The notes beneath the pieces were generated by a model, which was not told the origin of the DNA, did not search any database, and worked only from the letters and a program-made list of their open reading frames with translations. The position numbers were made by a program, and so were the translations under genes. Below, in pieces: positions 34,628 to 44,124 of a DNA stretch of 64,000 bases. How positions within the stretch are numbered: the first letter of the stretch is position 1; each line of letters begins with the position of its first letter. The stretch comes from Platanthera guangdongensis. Its lineage: Eukaryota > Streptophyta > Magnoliopsida > Asparagales > Orchidaceae. Where the stretch lies: assembly GCA_039583875.1 (NCBI GenBank), contig CM077151.1, positions 21,100,326 to 21,164,325 of the forward strand, given 5' to 3'.

Positions 34628-34681
34628 ACTTCCCAGGAGGACACCCATCCCAGTACTACTCTCGCTCAAGCACGCTTAACT
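34628..34681 (-). pseudogene. 5S rRNA-like fragment (3' half)
   Basis: The minus strand reads AGTTAAGCGTGCTTGAGCGA, then GAGTAGTACTGGGATGGGTG and TCCTCCTGGGAAGT. This matches the conserved 3' half of plant 5S rRNA with two differences. The 5' half is absent. Such fragments occur in Cassandra TRIM LTRs and in 5S-derived SINEs; no clear LTR ends were found here. Confidence 0.8.
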
Positions 34682-34729
34682 ATTAATTTCCTTCATTTCT
34701 CATCTCTTATTTAATTGTTTGTGTTGGGA

Positions 34730-36090
34730 GTATTCTGGTTCGGATGCATGATGGTGTAGTGAGAAAGTTGGCAGAGGTCAGACATGTTCTGGATATCAAG
34801 AAGAATTTGATATTTGTTGGGGCTTTAGAAGCCAAATGCTACATGATAGTGCTCGCAACAAGAGTTCTGAAGATCAGTCGCGGAGCTTTGGTTTTGATGA
34901 GAGGAGTTCGATACCACAATCTATATTATCTTCAGAGAAGTATAGTTAATGGGACTGTGGCTATGCCGGATAATTCTTTGGATGTCAGTACTTTATGACA
35001 GATGAGATTGGCTCATACTTGAGAGGCTTCCCTCCAGGCTTTATCAAGACAAGGGTCGATTAAGGTAGCAGAAACTGCAAATTGGATTTCTATGAGCATT
35101 GTGTGCTAAGCAAGAAGTCACAGGTATCTTTTGGCATTGTCGTCCACAGTACAAAGGGTATTTAAGATTATGTTTACACAGATGTTTGGGGCCCAACAAA
35201 AATGAAATCTTTCACCGGGCGACGATATTTGTCTCATTTATTGATGATTATATATTCCAGATATGTTTGGGTGTACACCATAAAGCATAAAAGTAAAGTT
35301 CTTGAGATATTTTTTATTTGGAAGAAGTGGATTGAGACTTAGACTGACAAAAATATTTGATGTATCAGATCAGACAATGGAGGCGAATACACATAAAATG
35401 TGTTCTTGCGAGAGTGTCTGAGATCAGTTATATAACATCACTTCACAGTAATGGAGATATCACATCAGAATGGAGTGGCGGAGCGTATGAACCAAACTTT
35501 GATGGAGAATGTTCAATGCATGTTGTCTAATGTTGGATTAGGAAGGATTTTTTGGGCTGAGGCTATTGATTATGCTTACCACTTGGTGAATCGTCTGCCT
35601 TCTGCAGCTATTGGAAAGAAGACACCAAATGAGATATGGTCGGGACATCCTGCTAGAGATTATGTGCACATGAAAATATTTGAGTGTCCAGCTTATTATC
35701 ATGTGAAGAATGATAAACTGGAAGTACGGGCAAATAAGTCAATCTTCATTAGCTTCAGATGTGGAATCAAGAGCTACAAACTGTATGATCAGACAAAGAG
35801 ATATTATAATTAACCAAGATATTACTTTTGACGAGACAAGTTTGTTGAAGCCTCGAAACTCAAAGTAGGTGGAGAGTTCCAAATCGATCACTACTACTGA
35901 TCAGAATGAGTTTGATGTGACTCTATTTGTTCCAATAGTTCCTCGCACTTTTGATGAGCTATATGATGAGATTGTTGATGAGGTATTCAGTGCTGATGAT
36001 CAGGAGGTGGAGGAAGTTGAGACAGAGAGTCGTATTCAGGATTCTATTGTCAAGAGCCGGACTAGGAGGCAAAATATCTGAAGCTAGTCT
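34730..36090 (+). pseudogene. Ty1/copia element B: GAG-pre-integrase and integrase remnant (Tork/Tnt1-like)
   Basis: It reads RMHDGVVRKLAEVRHVLDIK, then YHNLYYLQ and a degraded GKQ/HxxC region. The integrase core follows with FVSFIDDY, CIRSDNGGEYT-like sequence and HQNGVAERMNQTLMENVQCM. It continues with DYAYHLVNRLPSAAIGKKTP and the linker to RT. Stops and frame changes occur near 35010, 35330, 35410 and 35810. The 5' part (gag, PR) and all of RT and RNase H are missing. A matching LTR follows at 36391. Confidence 0.9.
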
Positions 36091-36390
36091 GGATGAGGGA
36101 CCACATTACATTTGCACTTTCAGAATCTGAGACTGAAATCATTTGTCACTTCAAGGAGAATTATGCAGACAAGCTTATAGAGGTGTTTCCAGTCCAGAAG
36201 TTCACATATTGCAAAGGCTTGGTGAACGTTCAAGCTCAAAGGTGAGTGCCTTGAGGGCACTTTTGAAGAACTACTTGTGGCTTGATCCCATGGGAGGGGG
36301 TACATAGACAGCCACCTTGGCGCAACCGATTGTTGATGTTTATTGTGTCATCTCATATTTATTGTGTCAAATAAGAGATGAGGTGGCGAT

Positions 36391-36659
36391 TGTTGTTTGA
36401 GAGAGAGGCTTTTTTTTCTTTTTTGGTTAGCCCTAATTTGCCCTATAAATATAAAGGGGTTAGAGTTCTTATTTGAGTTTTGAGATGGTTGAGTTGTTTG
36501 GTGTTGTAACATTGTATTGTCCTCTTTTTCTCCCCCGTCGGTGATAGTGGATAGCTCCTTCCCGTGGACGTAGGCGTTTCTCGGTGAACCACATAATCGC
36601 ATCGTGTTTATTGTTTGTGGTTGTGTGATTTTGGTTTTTCTGCATCGTTTCGCACAACA
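36391..36659 (+). repeat. 3' LTR of copia element B
   Basis: The LTR begins TGTTGTTTGAG after a purine-rich AAGAGATGAGGTGGCGAT and ends GCACAACA. It contains CCTATAAATATAAAGG as TATA region, and the phrases CTTCCCGTGGACGTAGGC and GGTGAACCACATAAT known from Tork/Tnt1-type LTRs. It is 269 bp long. The 5' LTR was not seen. Confidence 0.75.
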
Positions 36660-36947
36660 CGTTTCTTCTCTCATTCCCAGGTTTCGTCTCTCTCCTCCGG
36701 CCATCCTCTCTGGCCTTCGTCTAATATCTTTTTGTCTCTACCCCTTGATGTGTCTCGCTCCTTCGACCCTTCCTCCTATGGGTATTCTTCTTGTATCTTT
36801 CTTCCATTTCTAGCACCGGCGATCCCTCCGGCGATGTCATAACGACTTGATCGTTACAAAACTGGAGGAGGAGATAACCCTAAGCTACCAACTTTCTTAT
36901 AATATTAAAATAAAAATAGTATAAAACGAACTAATTTTAAGAAAAAC
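36660..36947. other. Short flank, no gene seen
   Basis: This lies between the copia B LTR and the TSD of element 2. No supported feature. Confidence 0.4.
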
Positions 36948-36952
36948 ATGAT
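36948..36952. repeat. 5-bp TSD (left) of Tat element 2
   Basis: ATGAT is here and at 50702-50706. Confidence 0.95.
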
Positions 36953-37717
36953 TGTTGAAGCCAAAATTTGACTCCGACAAGCGTTCACAAAATTGGGGCG
37001 TAGCCGACACCTACTAGGCCCAAGCTCGACCTCCGACTGGTCGTGAAGGACTAAGAACAAACTGGCCCAAAGCCGCAGCAGGGAGGTCCAACCGCTTACC
37101 CGGAAGGTCACAGAGAGCTTCCCCTCCAAAGCCAAAAGCTGGGCTTGGAGTTCTTCAGAAGACTGTCAATTCCTCTCCTGAGTCTGAAAAAAGGGTCCCT
37201 TCTGAAGAACCCCTATGGGCTTATTTATAGATTTCAGAATCTGAACTGCAAATAACAAAACTACTCCGGCCTGAAATTACTGGGGTACCCTTGGCTGGGC
37301 CTGCCAACAGCCAAACTCCGCTGTTCTGAGGAGCTATACGCAGCCCACCAAGGGTAAAAGGGTAAAAATACCCGGGGTAGAAGAGTAAAAACCCCTGCTT
37401 TGATAGGAAAGAGTAAAAAACCCTCTCCCCCCCCCCCTGGCGAGAGGAAAGGGGCCTGCCGGCGAGAAGGACCCGCCGCCCGTCTCGCCGGCGCCTCTCG
37501 CCTTTGGAGGTCCTCTCGCTTCTGGGGTCCTCTCGCTTCTGGGGCCCTCTCGCTTCTGGGGCCCTCTCTCTTCTGGGGCCCTCTCGCTTTTAGACGGGGC
37601 GTTTTGCCCCTTGGAGAGCCCATCATCTCGCCGCTTGCGAGTGGGCCCTCCTAGTCCCCTTTGCCTTTCTCGCTCCGTTTGCTTCTTGAGGGCTCTTTGC
37701 GAGCCCGAGGTTGTACA
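36953..37717 (-). repeat. 3' LTR of element 2
   Basis: It runs TGTTGAAGCC to GGTTGTACA on the plus strand. It contains TATAAATA (minus) near 37220-37228, a C10 run at 37429 and about five copies of CCTCTCGCTTCTGGGGC (17 bp) at 37495-37590. Confidence 0.97.
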
Positions 37718-37734
37718 CAATCCCCGCTCTTTTT
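37718..37734 (-). other. polypurine tract, element 2
   Basis: The minus strand reads AAAAAGAGCGGGGATTG against the LTR, identical to element 1. Confidence 0.85.
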
Positions 37735-37837
37735 GAGATTACTCTAAGCTCAAAAAGAATGTTCAACCGAGGCTCGTTATTCAAGGTGCATTAAAAAACG
37801 TATTTATGAGGAATCTTCGGAGGCCCCCACCGGGGTC

Positions 37838-37845
37838 TATAAATA
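37838..37845 (+). promoter_or_regulatory. TATA box of antisense gene 1, element 2
   Basis: TATAAATA lies about 76 bp before the ATG at 37921, matching the spacing in element 1. Confidence 0.7.
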
Positions 37846-37920
37846 TATGACTCCTGCCCTGCGCTCCTGATGCCCCGCTCTGCATATTCTTCTTCTTCCC
37901 TGTCCTCGAGTTCTTGCAGA

Positions 37921-38874
37921 ATGACGCACAGTCAAAGTTTTCGCGAACGTCTCGCCCTGGTGCGAGAGCAACATAAGGCCAACGTGGCTGCTTTCACCTC
38001 TTCCCTGGGTCGTCCCCTCGCCCCGCCGTCTCGCTCGAAAAAGACGAAGGCTGGGGGCCCTTCTCTTGCAGCAGTAGATTCGTCTCGCGCCTCTTTGAAA
38101 CCTGCCCCCACTCCCCGTGCGCTCTCTACGGAAAAAGAGGTGGACACTCGCGATTACCACTGTTATTTCTGCGACTGGGTGCTCTTTTGCTGACTAACGC
38201 TTTTTTCAGGGGGCTCTTGTGGTCCCGCCGTCCCCGAAGAATCCGCGAGATGGTTCTTCTGTCCGTTGCGAGGAACTTGATTCGCTACCCTCATCTACTC
38301 CTCCAACTACTCCCAGCGAGAGGAGGGACGACGCCTCCCCGGCTGCCGATACCTCTCGCCATCTTGGTAAGGGACCTTCCCTTGCCCTTTTGAATCCCCT
38401 TCGCTATTCTCACTCTCTCCTGCGAGTGCCTCTTCCACCTTGTCCCTGCACTCTTGCGCAGATTCTCGGGCCAACTCTCCTGTTGAGGAGCAGCCGAAGC
38501 AACTCTCCGTCTCGCCTCCTCCTGCAGACGGGATTGAAGACTATCTGGGCGATCCCTCAGATCCAGTGGAGATGAAGCGGAAGACGGCTGAGCTCTTCCG
38601 GAAGCACGCGCGCCTCATTCATTCCTTGACTTTAGACAAACAGGCCGCGGAGAAGCGCATCGAGTCGCTGGAGGGCGAGTGCGCTCGTCTATCTTCTGGA
38701 GCCGATGCCGAGCGGGATGTCGACGGCACCGACCCTGAGGCCATCATCAATGAGACCGATATGCAGCTCCGTCTCGCGCGGCGTGGCCTCCAAACCATCC
38801 GCTCCTTCCACTCGCGGAGTAGGCCTCCTCGCGGGGGAGCACGCGGCGGCCGCTGGGAGTGGCGCCCATACTGA
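37921..38874 (+). CDS. antisense gene 1 of element 2: coiled-coil protein, 3 exons
   Basis: Exons are 37921-38139, 38210-38366 and 38462-38874. They have GT/AG borders (GAG|GTGGAC ... TTTTCAG; CTTG|GTAAGG ... GCGCAG) and phases 0 and 1, exactly as in element 1. The product is 262 residues and uninterrupted. Exon 1 begins MTHSQSFRERLALVREQHKA. Exon 2 is Ser/Pro-rich. Exon 3 contains IEDYLGDPSDPVEMKRKTA, a long helix (LFRKHARLIHSLTLDKQAAE) and an RGGRWEWRPY end. The shared motifs DYLGDP, a K/R-rich helix and W-x-W-x-x-Y define a small family with no function I recognise. An in-frame ATG also exists upstream at 37870. Confidence 0.8.
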
Positions 38875-39173
38875 CGAATGTCTGTCTCGCTATCCTTCTT
38901 TTTCTTCTTCTCGCAAAAGTTGTAGTAATGGTAGTCTCGCCAAAGTATGCAGAGAGCTTGGTCCTCCGCGGGATGATTTCTGGACATATATTTTTATGGC
39001 TTAATCTCTCATTCCCTTTTTTAATACTCCTTTTTAATTTATGCTAGATATTTAATTATAATTTTTGCTGACTGTGACGGGTCGCGCCGTTCGAGGTATA
39101 GGAGAGAGAAAAACGCCGACTCTTCCTCTCCCCCTTATTTTCCCGCCCTTTCAATCATTGGCCTTGTATCCGT

Positions 39174-39181
39174 TATAAATA
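39174..39181 (+). promoter_or_regulatory. TATA box of antisense gene 2, element 2
   Basis: TATAAATA lies 138 bp upstream of the ATG at 39319, in the interval between the two antisense genes, so gene 2 likely has its own promoter. Confidence 0.7.
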
Positions 39182-39318
39182 TGCCTAGTCCTGGACTAGA
39201 TACCACACTTTCCGCCTTCGCCGTTAGCCAAGTCTTGGCCCTCTGAACTCTCCGTCTTGCCGGCCCATTCTCGCCTCTTAACTCCTTCGTCTCGCCTAGG
39301 ACTAGCTCGCCAAAGAAG

Positions 39319-41296
39319 ATGGGTAAGAAGAAAGTGGAGGAGGGCGAGGGGCGCAGCCGCTGCGGGAAGAGGTTTACTGACCACGACTTCCCGCTCGGCA
39401 GGCTCCCTCGGGAGGACCATGATAAATTTGCCTGCGAGTATCTGGTGGAGGGCATCGAGTCGCGTCCCCCTAAGGTCGGCGAGTGCATCAACACATATTA
39501 CCCTGGGGAACTCGCCTTCCCCGTCTCGCACTTCGAGGCGGGGTTGCGACTGCCCCTCTGGCCTGAGGTGAAGCAAGTCCTCAAGTACTTTGGCGTTGTC
39601 CCGTCACAGTTCAATCCCAACGCCATCTCGGTGTTGATTGCGTTTGCCTGCTACATGCGCCGAGAGCGCATCGAGTTTAGCTTGACGGCCTTCCGCAAGC
39701 TTTTCATCTACCACGCCAATGCCGATGGCGTCTCGTACTTCACTGGGCAGGGGCTCAAGGTATGTGAGACGCCTAACAAGAATCATCACTGGCTCACCCG
39801 ATTTGTCTTCATTCGGGGAGACCGGGCTGACTTCGGCGGCGTCCCTCTCGCGCCAGTCTCTCCGCCAGAGAGCTTCTACGCCACCCCCCAAGTCAGCGGG
39901 CCAGAGAAGTTGCTGTGCGAGTACCTTGCTGGCAAGAACTTCGAGGTCAACTTCTTGCGGCAAGGCCTCGACTCGCTTCTCCCAGTGCTCCCGGGCGAGG
40001 GTATTCTTCTATTCCTCTCTCTTGGCTATTTGTCGTCTCGCTTTTTCCTAACCCCCACCCACTCGCTTTTAGGTGAGCGAATTATCCCAACATCTCCTCC
40101 TTATAAGAGCAATATTCACCCCGCCAAGGGTCTTGATCTCGCCAATGCAGCGGCAGAGGCGGCGAGAGAGTCCCTTGCGGTTATCCCGCCGAAGCGTCCC
40201 GGAGATGACACCGTCCCCTCTCGCTCCAGCCCTCCAAAAAAGAAAATGAAGAGAGCTGTGGCTATTTCCAAGGAAAAGGAGAAGGCTCCCCAAGGGAGCC
40301 CTATCTCTTTAGGGGAAACTCCACCGCCTCCCTCGCCTAATCACCAGGCCGTCTCGCCTATTCGCGAGACGGGGCTTTCTGGCCAACCTGCCGCTGCCTC
40401 CAACCCGCCAGCTGTTGCTTCTGAGCCGGTGGCTGCTACCTCTTCTCGCGAGGGCGACTCTTCTGGCCGTCCCGCCCCCGCCTCTCACATGAATTATAAC
40501 CTGGGTCCCGTGGTTCACGATGCCATCGGCGACCCGGTTCTGCTGTGGGGGCGGGACGCCAACCGTGTGTCCATCTCTACCCTCCTTCCATCATGGAAGG
40601 AGCAAGAGGTCCCTTCCAGCCATGCCTTCGCCATCGGGTACGGCCTTTATGGTGGGCTAGACGCCTCTTTGCCTGAAAGCGAGTCCACCAAGGACCTTGT
40701 GTTGAAGACCTGCCACCACCAGATGCGGGCCTTGGAGTTCTCACACCGCTCCTCTCGCCGCCTTATTTACATTAATTCAAAATGGAAGGCCAGCGAGGAA
40801 AACCTGGAGGCGGAACGGGAGAAGTCTGCTGGTCTGGCGAGAAGGCTGTCAGATGCCGAGTCACTCCTCGCGAAGGCCCAAGGCGGTGTGGTAAGCCACA
40901 ACTCTCTTTTTCCCTTGGGTTTTTTCTTTTCCACGATTCTTGGCTGATTGCCAGGTCATCCCGCAGGATGCCGAGACGGCGGGACAACTTCGTTCGCGCG
41001 TGGCGGCCTTGGAGGAGGAGGTCCAGGCGCTGACGGCTGAGAATGCGCGCCTCCAGGCGGCTGCCGCGTCGTCGTCTCGCCGCGAGCCCTTCCAGACTCC
41101 CCCGCCACATTATTCTTATGAGGAGGTCGAGGAGCGATGCCGAGACGCTGGCGTCCGCGGGGCTGAGCTGGTGCTACAGATGATGAAAGACCTGGGGGTC
41201 GTGAAGGACGATTCTGAGACAGTAACCGCGCGCGACCTGGTCCCTGAGCTCTATAGCGAGGAGAGCGATGATTCTTCATCCGGCGAGGAGGACTGA
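39319..41296 (+). CDS. antisense gene 2 of element 2: gypsy-type transposon domain plus coiled coil, 3 exons
   Basis: Exons are 39319-40000, 40073-40890 and 40967-41296, phases 1 and 0, giving 609 residues. Intron 1 is exactly 72 bp and stop-free, so a retained intron would still keep frame. Intron 2 is GTAAGC...CCGCAG, with an alternative in-frame acceptor 12 bp earlier. Residues ~60-100 match the PF04195-like block (FPVSHFEAGLRLPLWPEVKQ, LKYFGVV). The middle is Ser/Pro-rich with KRPGDD and SPPKKKMKR, a possible nuclear signal. TLLPSW follows, then a coiled coil of Glu/Lys/Arg, and an acidic tail (EESDDSSSGEED). Homology with element 1 covers the whole length. It is expressed, if at all, opposite to gag-pol. 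Confidence 0.82.
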
Positions 41297-41810
41297 TGCG
41301 CCGCCTCCAAGATTTAGAATCACTCTCTCCTCCTCCTGATGTAAAGACTTTAGACTATATTTTGTGGCATCTGTCAAGTGACGAGCGAGTGCTCCATTTT
41401 GCTGTCTATTTTTCATTTCTTATTTTTGTGAAGTTAATTTCTGGTTTGCCTTTTGCCCGCGAGACGATGCTACTATCTCGTCTCGCCGCGCAACCTTTCC
41501 GTATATATATTTTTCTGTTTTATGCCCTACGCGAGACGGGTTCCCGGCGTGCTCAATCGCCCGCGAGTTGGCGCAATGGCTTGCCCCGCGAGTGCCCTTT
41601 CGCTACCGGCGGGACGATCCTTAACAGCCATCCGCTGCGAGTGCTGCCACCTGCCCTACTCCACACCCTTTTTCCCCTTTGTTTATTTTGTACCTTAGGA
41701 CTAAGTTAGGATGCCAAGGTGTAGTGTCGCTCAAGGGGACTTCTCACCCTATTTCGCCAAAATGAATTCTGCCTTGTCAGTTTGATGTTGATGGAGATAG
41801 CTTGACCCAA
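41297..41810. other. Downstream region of antisense gene 2, no further gene
   Basis: This lies between the antisense stop codon and the tandem array. It probably holds the antisense 3' UTR. Confidence 0.4.
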
Positions 41811-44022
41811 CCCTATCCCCCACAGGCGAGCCTTCGGACTTGCCAGCTAGATGGGAGCCTGCGCAGCGGGTCTACCTGGGGCCGAGCCGAGCTCGGGGTG
41901 CTGATGAAGATCTCAACTCAAAACATATCCCCCACAGGCGAGCCTTCGGACCTGCCAGCTAGATGGGAGCCTGCGCAGCGGGTCTACCTGGGGCCGAGCC
42001 GAGCTCGGGGTGCCGATGAAGATCTCAACTCAAAACCTATCCCCCACAGGCGAGCCTTCGGACCTACCAGCTAGATGGGAGCCTGCGCAGCAGGTCTACC
42101 TGGGGCCGAGCCGAGCTCGGGGTGCCGATGAAGATCTCAACTCAAAACCTATCCCCCACAGGCGAGCCTTCGGACCTGCCAGCTAGATGGGAGCCTGCGC
42201 AGCGGGTCTACCTGGGGCCGAGCCGAGCTCGGGGTGCCGATGAAGATCTCAACTCAAAACCTATCCCCCACAGGCGAGCCTTCGGACCTGCCAGCTAGAT
42301 GGGAGCCTGCGCAGCGGGTCTACCGGGGGCCGAGCCGAGCTCGGGGTGCCGATGAAGATCTCAACTCAAAACCTATCCCCCACAGGCGAGCCTTCGGACC
42401 TGCCAGCTAGATGGGAGCCTGCGCAGCGGGTCTACCTGGGGCCGAGCCGAGCTCGGGGTGCCGATGAAGATCTCAACTCAAAACCTATCCCCCACAGGCG
42501 AGCCTTCGGACCTGCCAGCTAGATGGGAGCCTGCGCAGCGGGTCTACCTGGGGCCGAGCCGAGCTCGGGGTGCCGATGAAGATCTCAACTCAAAACCTAT
42601 CCCCCACAGGCGAGCCTTCGGACCTGCCAGCTAGATGGGAGCCTGCGCAGCGGGTCTACCTGGGGCCGAGCCGAGCTCGGGGTGCCGATGAAGATCTCAA
42701 CTCAAAACCTATCCCCCACAGGCGAGCCTTCGGACCTGCCAGCTAGATGGGAGCCTGCGCAGCGGGTCTACCTGGGGCCGAGCCGAGCTCGGGGTGCCGA
42801 TGAAGATCTCAACTCAAAACCTATCCCCCACAGGCGAGCCTTCGGACCTGCCAGCTAGATGGGAGCCTGCGCAGCGGGTCTACCTGGTGCCGAGCCGAGC
42901 TCGGGGTGCCGATGAAGATCTCAGGCGAGCCTTCGGACCTGCCAGCTAGATGGGAGCCTGCGCAGCGGGTCTACCTGGGGCCGAGCCGAGCTCGGGGTGC
43001 CGATGAAGATCTCAACTCAAAACCTATCCCCCACAGGCGAGCCTTCGGACCTGCCAGCTAGATGGGAGCCTGCGCAGCGGGTCTACCTGGGGCCGAGCCG
43101 AGCTCGGGGTGCCGATGAAGATCTCAACTCAAAACCTATCCCCCACAGGCGAGCCTTCGGACCTGCCAGCTAGATGGGAGCCTGCGCAGCGGGTCTACCT
43201 GGGGCCGAGCCGAGCTCGGGGTGCCGATGAAGATCTCAACTCAAAACCTATCCCCCACAGGCGAGCCTTCGGACCTGCCAGCTAGATGGGAGCCTGCGCA
43301 GCGGGTCTACCTGGGGCCGAGCCGAGCTCGGGGTGCCGATGAAGATCTCAACTCAAAACCTATCCCCCACAGGCGAGCCTTCGGACCTGCCAGCTAGATG
43401 GGAGCCTGCGCAGCGGGTCTACCTGGGGCCGAGCCGAGCTCGGGGTGCCGATGAAGATCTCAACTCAAAACCTATCCCCCACAGGCGAGCCTTCGGACCT
43501 GCCAGCTAGATGGGAGCCTGCGCAGCGGGTCTACCTGGGGCCGAGCCGAGCTCGGGGTGCCGATGAAGATCTCAACTCAAAACCTATCCCCCACAGGCGA
43601 GCCTTCGGACCTGCCAGCTAGATGGGAGCCTGCGCAGCGGGTCTACCTGGGGCCGAGCCGAGCTCGGGGTGCCGATGAAGATCTCAACTCAAAACCTATC
43701 CCCCACAGGCGAGCCTTCGGACCTGCCAGCTAGATGGGAGCCTGCGCAGCGGGTCTACCTGGGGCCGAGCCGAGCTCGGGGTGCCGATGAAGATCTCAAC
43801 TCAAAACCTATCCCCCACAGGCGAGCCTTCGGACCTGCCAGCTAGATGGGAGCCTGCGCAGCGGGTCTACCTGGGGCCGAGCCGAGCTCGGGGTGCCGAT
43901 GAAGATCTCAACTCAAAACCTATCCCCCACAGGCGAGCCTTCGGACCTGCCAGCTAGATGGGAGCCTGCGCAGCGGGTCTACCTGGGGCCGAGCCGAGCT
44001 CGGGGTGCCGATGAAGATCTCT
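41811..44022 (-). repeat. tandem array after pol, element 2 (112-bp unit, ~20 copies)
   Basis: The unit includes CTATCCCCCACAGGCGAGCC, CTGCCAGCTAGATGGGAGCC and GGGTCTACCTGGGGCCGAGC. There are about 20 nearly identical copies; one at about 42905-42925 lacks about 22 bp. In element sense each unit holds CCGCTGCGCAGGCTCCCATC then TAGCTGGCAGG, the same core as the array in element 1. Near-identity of units points to recent homogenisation. Confidence 0.95.
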
Positions 44023-44124
44023 TGATCCTGTCTTTAGGGCGTCATAATAAGCAAAGACAAGAGATGTTTTGAGAAATATATTATATTGATCACGCTTTAA
44101 GTACACATCTACCGCTCTCCCTTT

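Noticed and set aside
41811..44022. CRISPR-like regularity of the 112-bp repeats
   Set aside because: Contiguous identical units without unique spacers, inside a plant retrotransposon.
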